64,000 bases of DNA, taken from Haematococcus lacustris. Lineage: Eukaryota; Chlorophyta; Chlorophyceae; Chlamydomonadales; Haematococcaceae. A model generated the notes under the pieces. The model did no database searches. It saw only the letters and a program-made list of their open reading frames with translations, and was not told the DNA's origin. Positions 33,820 to 44,439 of the stretch are shown one piece after another. The position numbers were made by a program, and so were the translations under genes. The DNA lies in NCBI GenBank assembly GCA_030144725.1, contig JASKMD010000016.1:3610582-3674581 (forward strand), read 5' to 3'. The first letter of the stretch is position 1. Every line of letters begins with the position of its first letter.

Positions 33820-36800
33820 CTACATGCTGCTGATCCCGCAGCCCTCTTTGGCATACCCGAGCTTTACTGCTGCCAGAGGCTTGGTCATGACATCTGCCAC
33901 CATCTCTGATGTGCTGCAGTAGGTGAACATTACTTCCCCTCGGGCTGCTCGCTCCCTGGCAAAGTGGTGATGAACGCTGATGTGCTTGGATCGTGCTGAG
34001 GCCATAGGGTTGTTCAGCAGTTGCAAGGCAGCTTGGTTGTCACACATGATGTTAACACATGTGCCAGGCAAGCCTAGGTCCTGCATTAGCTTCCTCAACC
34101 ACACTGCTTCCTTAACAGCTCCTGATGCGGCCATGTATTCTGCCTCAGCAGTGGACATGGCTACGGTGGGCTGCAGCCTGCTTGACCAGGAAATGGTTGC
34201 ACCATGCAAAGTGAATACATACCCAGTGGTGCTTCGTGCAGTGTCTTTGTCTCCTGCATAGTCAGCATCACAGTACCCTTGCAGGCTGTCATTGCCCCCG
34301 AAGACCAACCCCTGGCTGGCTGTGCCCTTGAGATAACTGAGCACTGCCTTGGCTGCTGTCCAGTGCTGCTGTGTAGGTGCTGCCATGTGCCGTGCCAGTG
34401 CTCCCACTGCGTAGGCAATATCAGGCCTTGTGCAGCACGACAGATAGAGCAGACTACCTACCAGGGCACTGTAGCTGTGGTGCGCAGTGTCCAAGGCATC
34501 ACCCTCCTTTACTAGCTTGGTGCCTGGTGCCATTGGTACTGCCTTGCTGTGTGCCTCAGTCATGCTGTATGTGCTGAGTAGCTCCTTGATGTACTGCTGC
34601 TGGTCAAGCTGCAGTGTGCCCTGTGCCCTGTTCCTGCTGATTTGCATGCCCAAGAACCACCTGGTCTGACCCAGGTCCTTGATGCCAAACACTGAGGACA
34701 GGCGCTGCTTGACAAAGTCCAGACTGTCAAAGTCGCCCTTTTCTGTGCACAGCAAGCAATCATCTACATACACAAGGAGATACACAGTGCCAGATGGCCG
34801 AGACAGCATGAACAGAGCAGGGTCAGACTCAGAGGCACAAAACCCCATGCCTTCAAGTTCCTGCTTCAGCTTAGCGTGCCATGCACGAGGTGCCTGCCTC
34901 AGCCCATACAGAGCCTTCTGCAGCCTGCACACAGTGTTACGGCTGCCCTCTTCAAACCCCTCTGGCTGCTGAATGTGAATGACTTCGTCAGGCTGCAGTG
35001 TGCCATTCAGAAAGGCAGCCTCAACATCAATCTGATGTACCTCCATGTCCCGTGCCGCTGCCAGTGCCAGCAGAGCTCGCAGAGTGGTGTGCTTGCTCAC
35101 AGGTGCATACACATCACCCACATCCACACCTGACACTTGCATAAAGCCCTTTGCCACCAGTCGGGCCTTGAACTTCTCAATGGCTCCTGTGGCATCACGC
35201 TTAATCTTCAACACCCACTTAGTAGGCAGCACTCGTGCACCAGGTGGCCTTTCAACCAGAGTCCATGTGCCGTTAGCATGCAAGGAAGCAAGCTCAGTGT
35301 GCATAGCCTCACGCCAGTAGTCTGCCTTTGGCCCTGACAAGGCCTCAAGGACAGTGGGTGTGTCACTGGATGGTGTGTCGCTGACAGTCATGGAACCCAG
35401 CTCAGGCTGCCTGAACCTTTCTGGCAGCTGCCTTGACCGAGCTGGATTGCGACGGGGTGCATCAGGCATCCTTGAGGCAGCTGGTAAAGGGGCCTCAGGT
35501 GCTACTAAGGCAGGGGCTGGATTAGCATGTGCAGAAGGTGAGACAACTGGTCCTGCAGCTGCTATAGGAATTGGTCGTAGACCAGGGAATTTGAACCTGC
35601 CAATGCCAGGAAAGTGATTGACTCCCACTGAGCCTCTGTTGGGGCTTCCACTGTACCTGGGCCATCCCCTTGGTGACACTCCTGGTGCGCTGTTGTCTCC
35701 CCCCCCATTGCTGCTGCTTGCTGTTTCACTCCCACTGCTTGTGGCAGCGGAAGAGCTGGTGCTGCTGCTTGCCTCCCCCCCAGCAGCTCTTGCGCTGTGT
35801 CTGCTGGGGGAGGGACTGCTTTGGCCCAACAGCTGAGGCTGTAGCTGCTGCCGCTGTGGCGAAGCAGGCTGCTGTGGAGATTGAGGAGTCGGAGGCAAGG
35901 GTGGTGATGGGGCAGGAGGGGGCGCTGGAGGTGCTGCTGCTGCAGGTGCTGCAGGTGTTGCCGGTGCTGCAGGAGTTGCCGCTGAAGGCAGCTGAGAAGG
36001 AAAAAATGGAGCAGGCACACTGCTCACAGGTGATTGCACAGGCAGCTGTAAGCTGCGATGGTGGCTAAGAACAGCAGTTTCATCAATCTGCACGTCCTTG
36101 CTGATGACCAGCCTGCCGTTTACCCACAGCTTGTAAGCTTTGCTGCCCACAGCGTAGCCCACGAAGATCCCCTTGACGGCTTTAGGCTGCAGCTTGTTGC
36201 GATTGGGCTGTGTGACAAACACCCACGCAGTGGCTCCAAAGACACGCAGGGCAGAGAGGTTAGGCTTGCGATGGTAGAAGGCCTCCCAGGGCGTCACGGG
36301 CTGCCCTGTGATGGGCAGCAGATTTCTGACATAGTTAGCCTTGAGGGCAGCATCAACCCAGAAACCAGGAGGCAGCTGAGCTGTTAGTAGCATGCTGCGT
36401 GTGGCTTGCATAATGGTCCTGTTCAGGCGCTCAGCCTTGCCATTCTGTTCAGGGCAGTAAGGGGCAGAGAACTGCTGTTGGATGCCTTTGCTGCTGCACC
36501 AGGCACTCATGGTCTTGTTGCTGTATTCAGAACCGTTGTCTGACCTAAGTGCTTTGCAGCGCTGCCCTGACTGAGTTTCGAGCTCAGTGATGACACGCTG
36601 AACGGCTGCTGGCACCTGATCCTTGCTGGAAAGCAGCTGAATGACAGACAGCCCAGTGTGCTCATCCAGGAAAGTGGCAATGTAACGGCTGCCGTCTCTG
36701 CCAGCATGAGGCATAGGGCCACAGACATCCATGTGAACGAGACCCAGTGCTGCTGTGACAGGCGGAGCATTGGTGGAGAGATCAAAACGAACACGGCGGT

Positions 36801-37884
36801 GCTGTTTGCCCATGGCACAGCCAGGACATATGGCAGCGCTGCTGGCTGCTTCAGCGAAAGCTGCCTGTTTGACTGGAACCCCATTAACCATCCCTTCCCG
36901 CTGCATGCGAGTAAGAACAGAGAAAGAGGCATGTCCACAGCGCTGATGCCACACCTGAGGATCAAGCTCGTTGGGCTGCATGTGGAACGCATGGGGTAGA
37001 GGATTGTAGATGTTGTCAGGGTCGTACAGATGGGTGTCATCCACCTGGGCACTGTCTCCCATGACACGGCGACCCTCTGCCACGGCCCTGATGTGCCAGA
37101 GGTAGACCCCAGGAGGAGCCTTCCTGACCGTCATCTGCCACTCAGGTGGGTTGCCCCGGCCAATCAGGTCACAGTGATCACCGTGGAAACGAAGTGTCAC
37201 ACCAGCACGAGTGAGCTCAGACACTGAGAGATAGCAGTAGGCGGCTGCTGGCGCATGGAGCACACCCGAGACTGCCCACTGCTCCCCCTGAGAGTTAGTA
37301 AGGTAGGTAGTGCCCTCACCCAGAACATCGATGGAAGACCCCTGGCCACCCAGCTGTAGCTGGATAGGGGGGTCGAAGGTATGGTAGTCAGAGAGACAGG
37401 AGCGCCAAGGCATGATGTGCCTGTTGGCACCTGAGTCAATGACCCAGCGTGGCATCCTGGCGTAGAAGTCCAGGAACTCCTCATCAGTCATGTTCTCAGG
37501 GACCAGATGCCCTGGGAGAGGAGTGGCAACTGGCTCAGTGCGCGACAGCATGGGAAAGCGGTTTGTCCTGGCCATGAACAGGACATTGGCTGGCTCAGCA
37601 TCTGACTGCTGCTGCATGCTGCTGCCTGCTGAGTCTGCGCTCCTGCCGACTGCACCATCCCCCCTGCCCCTGCTGGGGCTGTTGCCTCGAGGCCTGTTGG
37701 GACTCAGCTGAGCCTGGGCCAGGCTGGGGCTAGCTGGTCTGGCGAAGCTCCCATGGTCGCGTGCGTATCTGCGGCACTCAGACAGGACGTGGCCAGGGTA
37801 ATTGCAGTACTGGCAGACAGGCCGAGAGGATCTGCTCTGCTGCTGAGAGGTGGCAGCCCTGGAAGCAGTAGGGGTGATCCCCCC
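33820..37884 (-). CDS. Ty1/copia Pol (zinc knuckle, protease, integrase, RT, RNase H)
   Basis: The open frame runs from about 37884 to a stop at 33820; the first Met is at 37617. Domains in order are a zinc knuckle CQYCNYPGHVLSEC and an aspartic protease WVIDSGANRHIM. Next is the integrase zinc-binding region (WHQRCGHASF, CPGCAMGKQ) and the integrase core (LVHMDVCGPM, LRSDNGSEYSN, CPEQNGKAERLN). The reverse transcriptase follows (KWVLKIKRDATG, VHQIDVEAAFLNG, VYVDDCLL), then RNase H (GYCDADYAGD, STAEAEYMA, CDNQAALQL, HISVHHHFARE). This order (integrase before RT) is diagnostic of Ty1/copia. All catalytic boxes look intact over about 1,270 residues. Gag lies upstream in another frame, joined at a G-run near 37879-37885. 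Confidence 0.93.
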   Translation of the reverse strand, partial: GGITPTASRAATSQQQSRSSRPVCQYCNYPGHVLSECRRYARDHGSFARPASPSLAQAQLSPNRPRGNSPSRGRGDGAVGRSADSAGSSMQQQSDAEPANVLFMARTNRFPMLSRTEPVATPLPGHLVPENMTDEEFLDFYARMPRWVIDSGANRHIMPWRSCLSDYHTFDPPIQLQLGGQGSSIDVLGEGTTYLTNSQGEQWAVSGVLHAPAAAYCYLSVSELTRAGVTLRFHGDHCDLIGRGNPPEWQMTVRKAPPGVYLWHIRAVAEGRRVMGDSAQVDDTHLYDPDNIYNPLPHAFHMQPNELDPQVWHQRCGHASFSVLTRMQREGMVNGVPVKQAAFAEAASSAAICPGCAMGKQHRRVRFDLSTNAPPVTAALGLVHMDVCGPMPHAGRDGSRYIATFLDEHTGLSVIQLLSSKDQVPAAVQRVITELETQSGQRCKALRSDNGSEYSNKTMSAWCSSKGIQQQFSAPYCPEQNGKAERLNRTIMQATRSMLLTAQLPPGFWVDAALKANYVRNLLPITGQPVTPWEAFYHRKPNLSALRVFGATAWVFVTQPNRNKLQPKAVKGIFVGYAVGSKAYKLWVNGRLVISKDVQIDETAVLSHHRSLQLPVQSPVSSVPAPFFPSQLPSAATPAAPATPAAPAAAAPPAPPPAPSPPLPPTPQSPQQPASPQRQQLQPQLLGQSSPSPSRHSARAAGGEASSSTSSSAATSSGSETASSSNGGGDNSAPGVSPRGWPRYSGSPNRGSVGVNHFPGIGRFKFPGLRPIPIAAAGPVVSPSAHANPAPALVAPEAPLPAASRMPDAPRRNPARSRQLPERFRQPELGSMTVSDTPSSDTPTVLEALSGPKADYWREAMHTELASLHANGTWTLVERPPGARVLPTKWVLKIKRDATGAIEKFKARLVAKGFMQVSGVDVGDVYAPVSKHTTLRALLALAAARDMEVHQIDVEAAFLNGTLQPDEVIHIQQPEGFEEGSRNTVCRLQKALYGLRQAPRAWHAKLKQELEGMGFCASESDPALFMLSRPSGTVYLLVYVDDCLLCTEKGDFDSLDFVKQRLSSVFGIKDLGQTRWFLGMQISRNRAQGTLQLDQQQYIKELLSTYSMTEAHSKAVPMAPGTKLVKEGDALDTAHHSYSALVGSLLYLSCCTRPDIAYAVGALARHMAAPTQQHWTAAKAVLSYLKGTASQGLVFGGNDSLQGYCDADYAGDKDTARSTTGYVFTLHGATISWSSRLQPTVAMSTAEAEYMAASGAVKEAVWLRKLMQDLGLPGTCVNIMCDNQAALQLLNNPMASARSKHISVHHHFARERAARGEVMFTYCSTSEMVADVMTKPLAAVKLGYAKEGCGISSM

Positions 37885-38645
37885 CGACCAGCTGTGTACC
37901 CTCCCCTGAGAATCCTCCTTGCAGGGGAGCTGCCCCTGCCCCTGTACCCTGGCGACTGACCCCTACCCCTGGAGTAGGTGAAGGACGAGCTCCAGAGGGT
38001 GGAAGCAGGCTGAGTGGATTGGGAGGATTGGACGGACTGCTCCTGTAGGTAATCAGCTTCAGACTGTAGAAGGACCTTCTTCACCACATCAAGGTCGGCG
38101 TTCCCAACAGTCAGCTGGTACCTGAGCAGCTGGATGGCAATCTTGAACTCAGAGGGCATGGCATTGAGGACAGCCAGCATGAGGGAGTGATCGGAGGGAG
38201 GACAGCCAGCTGAGGTGAGCTCATCACGCAACAGCATGGTTCTGGCAAAGAAGCCTGCCACAGTTTCATCTGCTTGCATGCGCAGCTGCGACAGCTGCAC
38301 TTGCAGCTGCGATTGCCGTGCGATGGAGACTTGCACGAATTCGGCTGCTAGCTGATCCCAGGCTTCTTGCGCTGTTGCAGCTGAGGAAACTGCCCGGGCA
38401 TGCTGATCGCTGACATAACGCAGGATGATATTGCGGGCTTTGAGGTTGGCAATGTTGTCAGCTGCGACTCTGGCGCGCTGAGAGGCATGGGCGGCATGTT
38501 GCGTTGGGGTAGCATCGTTGGCAAGGGCTGGAGGTGCGGTGGCGAGGCCATTCTCTACCACATAGTAAACCCCAGCCTCTTCCAGCATTCCCCGCAGCCT
38601 GATAACCCAGATGGCATAGTTGTCTTTGTCTAAGACTGGGATCAC
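37879..38645 (-). CDS. Ty1/copia Gag (retrotransposon gag, 5' end unclear)
   Basis: The frame starts IPVLDKDNYAIWVIRLRGML, typical of copia Gag (LxxxNYxxW). It continues with AQEAWDQLAAEFVQ and a QADETVAGFFARTMLLRDEL stretch of the UBN2/gag fold, then an Arg/Gly-rich tail. No ATG is present: a GTG lies at 38645 and an in-frame stop just upstream, so the true start is lost or lies across a splice. The zinc knuckle is in the Pol frame. The switch between frames falls at seven G on the minus strand (37879-37885), so Pol may be reached by minus-one slippage or this copy may carry an indel. Confidence 0.82.
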
Positions 38646-38781
38646 ACAGGCAAATTAGTGCGGATATTCGTCATCCTAGGGGGTAGTTTTTTGATGCGGT
38701 TCGCCTCGGATTGTCCTTGCGACTCCAACGCCACTTGACGCTTGTTGAAATTTTGAGTATGTGAGCAGTTGGAGTGTAGGT

Positions 38782-38869
38782 ACCTACAGTACTGTAGATA
38801 TCTACAGTACTGTAGATGTCTACAGTACTGTAGATGTCTACAGTACTGTAGAGGTCTACAGTACTGTAG
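38782..38869 (+). repeat. 18-bp palindromic satellite, small array
   Basis: Five tandem copies of TACAGTACTGTAGATGTC or near variants. The core TACAGTACTGTA is a perfect palindrome. The array lies 137 bp beyond the gag end. Confidence 0.95.
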
Positions 38870-39570
38870 GTCAGATTTGACAAGGTCTCTTGTAAATAGG
38901 GTACCATGTTGTTCTCCACATTCAAACCACCATTTGCTACCGCGATTGCACCGTCAGCTTCTGCGTGCTATAAATAGTGAGAGGCGTCGAAGCGTAGGCC
39001 CGCAAGCTCGATATAGATATTTGTGCCGAAAGTTGTGTCCACGCAATAAGGTCGCCATAGGGAGCTACATACATACGTGTAAGGTCTAAGGCCGGGGCCC
39101 GTCTCTATCGCAAGCTAGGTCCGTTCTGTCGGTTGTACTGGGTAGCTCGGCTTGCAAGCTCCCGCAAAGCTGTGGATGTTGATGATGCCCCGCAATCACA
39201 ACAACCTCCTGCACCGCACCCTCCCGTGTAATATCGAGTGCGGCAGAGATTGCCCCAAAAGTTGTTTGCGGTTGGCCCTCAACCATCCATCATTACATAT
39301 AACCTCACATCATTACATCATGACTCTTAGCCTACATCATTACATCACCACTTGTGTTCCTAACACAAGGGCTAGGCTCAGGGTCGGTAACGAATCCTAG
39401 AGGCTGAGTAGGGCTGGGCAGGGCTGGGCTGGGCTGGGCAACATAGGCACGCTTTGTTGTCAGCGCATTTGCATAGCACTGTCGGGATAGCAAACGAGCT
39501 TGGGCTACATTGAGATGTTCCTGCATGGGGGCGAAGGGGGCATGGGGGTTAAGGATGCATGGGGGGAAGG

Positions 39571-39734
39571 CACCTACAGTACTGTAGACCCCTACAGTAC
39601 TGTAGACATCTACAGTACTGTAGACATCTACAGTACTGTAGACACCTACAGTACTGTAGACACCTACAGTACTGTAGACATCTACAGTACTGTAAACATC
39701 TACAGTACTGTAGACACCTACAGTACTGTAGACC
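39571..39734 (-). repeat. 18-bp palindromic satellite, inverse orientation
   Basis: Nine tandem copies with GACATC/GACACC spacers, which is the reverse-complement orientation of the array at 38782. Confidence 0.95.
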
Positions 39735-39904
39735 CCCACTCGTGCAAATTAAGGCCTGGCTGGCTTGAAAAACCTGAGAGTTGAGGTCTGAAACTTGGTA
39801 TGTGGGCTGCTGTGACCTAGGGGATGACAAGACTCTCTTGGGCCAAAGTGTAATTCTCACTCGGTGTCGAGTTGTTGGGCCAGGTGTGGGGCTGTGACCC
39901 TGAT

Positions 39905-40035
39905 TTTGGCTAAGGGAGTTGGCACCGTGTGACCAAAGTGAATTGTCATGAAATGTGAGTATGAGAGGTTGTGGAGGGTGGTTACAGCTGCCCAACCTAG
40001 TAGGTGGCATGCAAAAAGTCTCAGCCAGTGATGAG
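39905..40035 (+). repeat. Dispersed repeat family, copy 2 of 3
   Basis: It shares ordered blocks with 565-690 and 41620-41745 (GGCTAAGGGAG, ACCAAAGTGA, TGAGTATGAG, CCTAGTAGGTGGCATG). Confidence 0.5.
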
Positions 40036-40054
40036 CTATGGCCCGTGTCCTAGG

Positions 40055-40735
40055 ACCCTGTACCGGGTCCTAGCGACATCATGGTCGTAGGACCCTGTAC
40101 AGGGTCCTGCTGACCCTGTACAGGGTCCTGTGTACCCTATGAGTGTTGATATTATAATCATTCTTTGCATCCCTATGTGATAGAACCCAGTTAGGATTCC
40201 TACATAGCCGGTGGTTGGTCATGTTGACCCCGTTTGGATGCTTTCGACCATGTGTGCCAGGACCCTGTACAGGGTCCTACGATGTGTGTCTTTCTACACA
40301 GGGTCCAGGTACCACACCACAGGGTTGTGGCTCACAGGGTCCTGGCACCACACCACAGGGTCCTGGCTTACAGGGTCCTGGCACCACACCACAGGGACCT
40401 GGCACCACACCACAGGGTCCTGGCACCTCACCACAGGGTCCTGGCCTACAGGGTTCTGGCACCACACCACAGGGTCCAGGCACCATACCACCAGGTCTTG
40501 GCCTACAGGGTTCTGGCACCACACCACAGGGTCCAGGCCTACAGGGTCCTAGCACCACACCACAGGGTCCAGACACCACAGGGTCCTGGCACCACACCAC
40601 AGGGTCCTGGCACACAGGGTCCTGGCACCACACCACAGGGTCCGGGCACCACATCACAGGGTCCTGGCACCACAGGGTCCTGGCCTACTGTGTCCTGCTG
40701 CACACCCACAGGGTTCTGGCACACAGGGTCCTGCG
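40055..40735 (+). repeat. ACAGGGTCCTGGCACCACACC-type degenerate minisatellite
   Basis: Many copies of an ACAGGGTCCTGG motif alternate with CACCACACC. The stretch 40070-40130 has perfect palindromes of the GGACCCTGTACAGGGTCC type. The TTGSWHH and QGPGTTP ORFs in several frames are repeat artefacts. Confidence 0.85.
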
Positions 40736-40740
40736 ACGTT

Positions 40741-41625
40741 AGTCTACAGGGTCCTGCCGCACGCCTACAGGGTCCTGCGACGATTGGCTACAGGGTCCTG
40801 CCGCACGCCTACAGGGTCCTGCGACGTTTGGCTACAGGGTTCTGCCGCACGCCTACAGGGTCCTGCGACGTTTGGCTACAGGGTTCTGCCGCACGCCTAC
40901 AGGGTCCTGCGACGTTTGGCTACAGGGTCCTGCCGCACGCCTACAGGGTCCTGCGACGTTTGGCTACATGGTCCTGCCGCACGCCTACAGGGTCCTGCGA
41001 CGGTTGGCTACAGGGTCCTGCCGCACGCCTACAGGGTCCTGCGACGTTTGTCTACAGGGTCCTGCCGCACGCCTACAGGGTCCTGCGACGTTTGGCTACA
41101 GGGTTCTGCCGCACGCCTACAGGGTCCTGCGACGTTTGGCTACAGGGTTCTGCCGCACGCCTACAGGGTCCTGCGACGTTTGGCTACAGGGTTCTGCCGC
41201 ACGCCTACAGGGTCCTGCCACATTAGGCTACAGGGTTCTGCCGCACGCCTACAGGGTCCTGCGACGTTTGGCTACAGGGTTCTGCCGCACGCCTACAGGG
41301 TCCTGCGACGTTTGGCTACAGGGTTCTGCCGCACGCCTACAGGGTCCTGCGACGTTTGGCTACAGGGTTCTGCCGCACGCCTACAGGGTCCTGCGACGTT
41401 TGGCTACAGGGTTCTGCCGCACGCCTACAGGGTCCTGCGACGGTTGGCTACAGGGTTCTGCCGCACGCCTACAGGGTCCTGCGACGTTTGGCTACAGGGT
41501 TCTGCCGCACGCCTACAGGGTCCTGCGACGTTTGGCTACAGGGTTCTGCCGCACGCCTACAGGGTCCTGCGACGGTTGGCTACAGGGTTCTGCCGCACGC
41601 CTACAGGGTCCTGCGACGTTTGGCT
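40741..41625 (+). repeat. 44-bp tandem repeat, about 20 copies
   Basis: The unit is CTACAGGGTCCTGCGACG plus TTTGG plus CTACAGGGTTCTGCCGCACG plus C, repeated about 20 times with few changes. Because 44 is not a multiple of 3 and the unit has no stop, all three plus frames stay open and show the same 44-residue cycle. This is not evidence of a gene. Confidence 0.93.
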
Positions 41626-41745
41626 AAGGGAGATGGTGCTTACTGACTGAAGTGACTTTTTTAAATTTCTGAGTATGAGGAGTTGTCAGGCATCAGAATA
41701 GAAGCACAACCTAGTAGGTAGCATGTGCAAAGTCAAGTTGCTAAC
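41620..41745 (+). repeat. Dispersed repeat family, copy 3 of 3
   Basis: It has the same block order as copies 1 and 2, including GGCTAAGGGAG, TGAGTATGAG and AACCTAGTAGGTAGCATG. It directly abuts the 44-bp array, as copy 2 abuts the other GGGTCC repeats. Confidence 0.5.
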
Positions 41746-41749
41746 CTAG

Positions 41750-42480
41750 TGCAGGGTTTCGATCAAAGCATGGACTTTTTCTAAGTCAACCCTGACCTCG
41801 TGCAGGGTTTCGCCGACCCCTTCGAGCAGGGTTACGTTCCTTGTGTTGATTTCTCCTAAGTGATTCAAAGACGCTGTGCAGGGTTTCGCCAACCCCGCTT
41901 TCTGCATGTGTTTTGCATGCAAGAGCGCGAAAACTGACGGGCTTGGTATTGGGATCTGCGCTAGCTGCCACCAAGCAAGCCGTTGGTGTGCCATGAGGTC
42001 GCGAGGCGCCATGTCGACCTCGCAAACCATGTCGACCTCGCAAAGCCCGCAGTAATGCAGCAACACGCAACACGCGACACGTCCATCCCAAACTCAGCAG
42101 CAGCGACATCAACAGCGCCCAAATGCGCAGCCTCACAGCCGGCCATGAAATGCGGCCCAGCTAGCCTTCGCAGCCATCAGTCATCAGCCAAGAGGCCAGC
42201 ATGCAGCTCGGTTTCGCAGCCATTAGCGATCAGCGAAAGGAATAGGGTATTTGTGATCAAGCACAGAGTTGAGGGCGAACGGCACAAAGGTAGCTTGCAA
42301 AGGTGCGATGCATAGATGCGATTCTGAGGTGCGACCGCGAGGTTGGAGCGTGGCATGTGTCATGTGCCATGTGTTGCTTGAGCAGGTTCGGTGCCAAGGC
42401 GCAGTGGCACCTTCCATCAGCCAGAAGCAGCAACCACAACGGCAACAAGTAGCGGCAGCCAGGGCGGCGGACAAGAGTTA
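41750..42480. other. Non-coding stretch with short GCAGGGTTTCG repeats
   Basis: Bases 41750-41900 hold four copies of a GTGCAGGGTTTCG-type motif. The rest is simple-sequence-like (CGCAACACGCAACACGCGACA near 42065). No credible ORF is seen on either strand. Confidence 0.5.
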
Positions 42481-43400
42481 AAGCGTACCCTCCTCCCTCC
42501 TCGCTCTTCCCTCCTCCCTCTTCCCTCCTCCCTCCTCCCTACCACACTGCCCACCACCACCTGCCAGATCCCCCACTCCCCCTCTCCCTCCCCCTAAGGA
42601 ATGATCAAGGGACCGCATGGAGCAAGCAGTGAGTGGCTAGCCCCACGCACATAAGTGACCCCTTGTACCCAGCCTAACCGCTAGCACGCCCCTTGTTTGC
42701 TGCAGGTGTGATGGTCAGCTCAGCAGCCAGAGCGGCAGCAAGGAGCAACAGGCCCCCTCCCCTCCCCCTCCCCTCCACTCCACTCCACTCTCCTTGGCTC
42801 CCCCTTGTGCGCTCATCGTGCGACCATTGCTCCACCCCCTCCTCACCCTCACCCTCACCCTCACCCTTGGTGGCACCACCTGCCAGACCCACCACTCCCC
42901 AGGAGGCGCAACCAAGAAGAGCAGCCAAGAGGAGCAGCCAGGAGCACATGGAGATAACAGTGAGTGGCCAGCCCCTTGCACATCAGTGGCCCCCGTTGCC
43001 CAGCCTTACCGTGAGCACGCCCCTTGTTGCTTGCAGGTGTGACGGTCACACGCCCACCCCTTGCCCACCCCACCCCTCCCCTATCCCACCCCACCTCACC
43101 CCACCCCACCCCTCCCCTCCCCTCCCCTCCCCTCCCCTCCCCTCCCCTCCCCTCCCCTCCCCTCCCCTCCCCTCCCCTCCCCTCCCCTCCCCTCCCCTCC
43201 CCTCCCCTCCCCTCCCCTCCCCTCCCCTCCCCTCCCCTCCCCTCCCCTCCCCTCCCGTCCCCTCCCCTCCCCTCCCCTGCAGCCATGAGCAGAAAGCAAG
43301 AGTAGCAGCCAAGAGCAGCAGGTAGGAGGCGCTTGGAGCGGCAGCCAGGACTTCCGGTGAGTGCACATGCTTGGGAGGTGTCAGCCTAGCCTGCCAGGTT
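42481..43400 (+). repeat. CT-rich simple repeats including a CCCCT array, with intron-like spacer units
   Basis: CCTCCCT tracts lie at 42485-42600. A near-perfect CCCCT pentamer array runs over 43085-43279, about 40 copies. Between them are two related units of about 95 bp (about 42625-42706 and 42959-43037). Each begins GTGAGTGGC and ends TTGCAG or CTGCAG, so each has intron-like ends. A third lies at 44351-44425. Confidence 0.7.
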
Positions 43401-43549
43401 CTGGTCATGCATGTCCTAATTCATCTGCTTGCTGGCTGATGTTTGATTGCAGTTGTCGACAGCTGGAGCATGGCAGGTGAAGCATGGCCGGGTTGATTGC
43501 AAGCATGGCGGTAGAGCAGCAACCAACAAGGAGCCAGCAAGGACCGTAC

Positions 43550-44291
43550 CAGTGCTGGGCGATTCGCCAAAGACGTATTACTCAGTGTAATAAAAAACAT
43601 CAAAACAAGAGTTTTTTATTACTTTTAATATATAATAAACGATTAATAATTTGTATATCTAATATAAACCAAAAGAAATCGCAATAATCGCCAATTAATT
43701 CGATACAATTACAGCATACTCCCTTGTAGGACCTGGATGCAATATATCCCACATAGCCCCACACCCCAGCCCTTGTGGGTCAGCATGCAACAGGCTAGGC
43801 TGTAGCCCCACACTCTAGCCCTAGTGGGTCAGCATGCAACAGGCTGGGCTGTAGCCCTAGACCCTGTGCCCTAGGTAACGGCCCCTGGCAGATGCCCCAG
43901 CCATCCAGTAATCAATGGCCTCTTTGTAGGGGAACGTCATGAGGGTGAAGGTCTTGTCAAGGTACACACGCAAAGTGCTGGACAGGTTAATTTGCGTTGT
44001 TGACATGCTGCGTTTACGGACAGGCTGCAGTTACTGACCTCAACGCCTTCGTCAAAGGCACTTGTCATTACAGAGCGTTGGGACGCTATGTGGTTGTTCT
44101 GCGAACGTTCTGGACAGGATAAGTTAAGTGCTGGACAGGATGAGTAATAAGCGGAGTACCAGACGGGCGGTGGAGCTATTACCGATGTAATAAAGTTCAC
44201 TCATTTTGAGGACGATTTTTTCGACTTATTACCGTTTTTTGCGCTGGATTATTACCGACTTATTACATTATTACCCAATTGCCCAGCACTG
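43550..44291. mobile_element. hAT-like non-autonomous DNA transposon (742 bp)
   Basis: Terminal inverted repeats are CAGTGCTGGGC and GCCCAGCACTG. They are flanked by an exact 8-bp duplication GACCGTAC (43542-43549 and 44292-44299). Eight-bp duplications and CA(G)-type ends are the hAT signature. The element is AT-rich at both ends, with TATTAC/GTAATA motifs, unlike its GC-rich surroundings. It has no transposase ORF. Confidence 0.87.
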
Positions 44292-44439
44292 GACCGTACC
44301 CTCCTCGTACCCCGTACCCTCCCCCGGCGTCGTGACATGGAGCATAACTGTAAGTGGCCAGTCCCTGCACATGAGTGGTCCCCAATGCCAAGCCTAAATG
44401 CAAGGATGCCTCTTGCTGCCGCAGGTCTGATGGTCACAC

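Noticed and set aside
34161..37067. Plus-strand and alternate-frame ORFs across the copia region
   Set aside because: All are shadows of the well-conserved Pol frame on the minus strand.
40784..41650. Overlapping plus-strand ORFs with a repeated TGSCRTPTGSCDVWLQG pattern
   Set aside because: The 44-bp unit lacks stops and cycles through all three frames, so the ORFs follow automatically.
43024..43408. PLPSP and GRGGEG ORFs
   Set aside because: They are artefacts of the CCCCT pentamer array.
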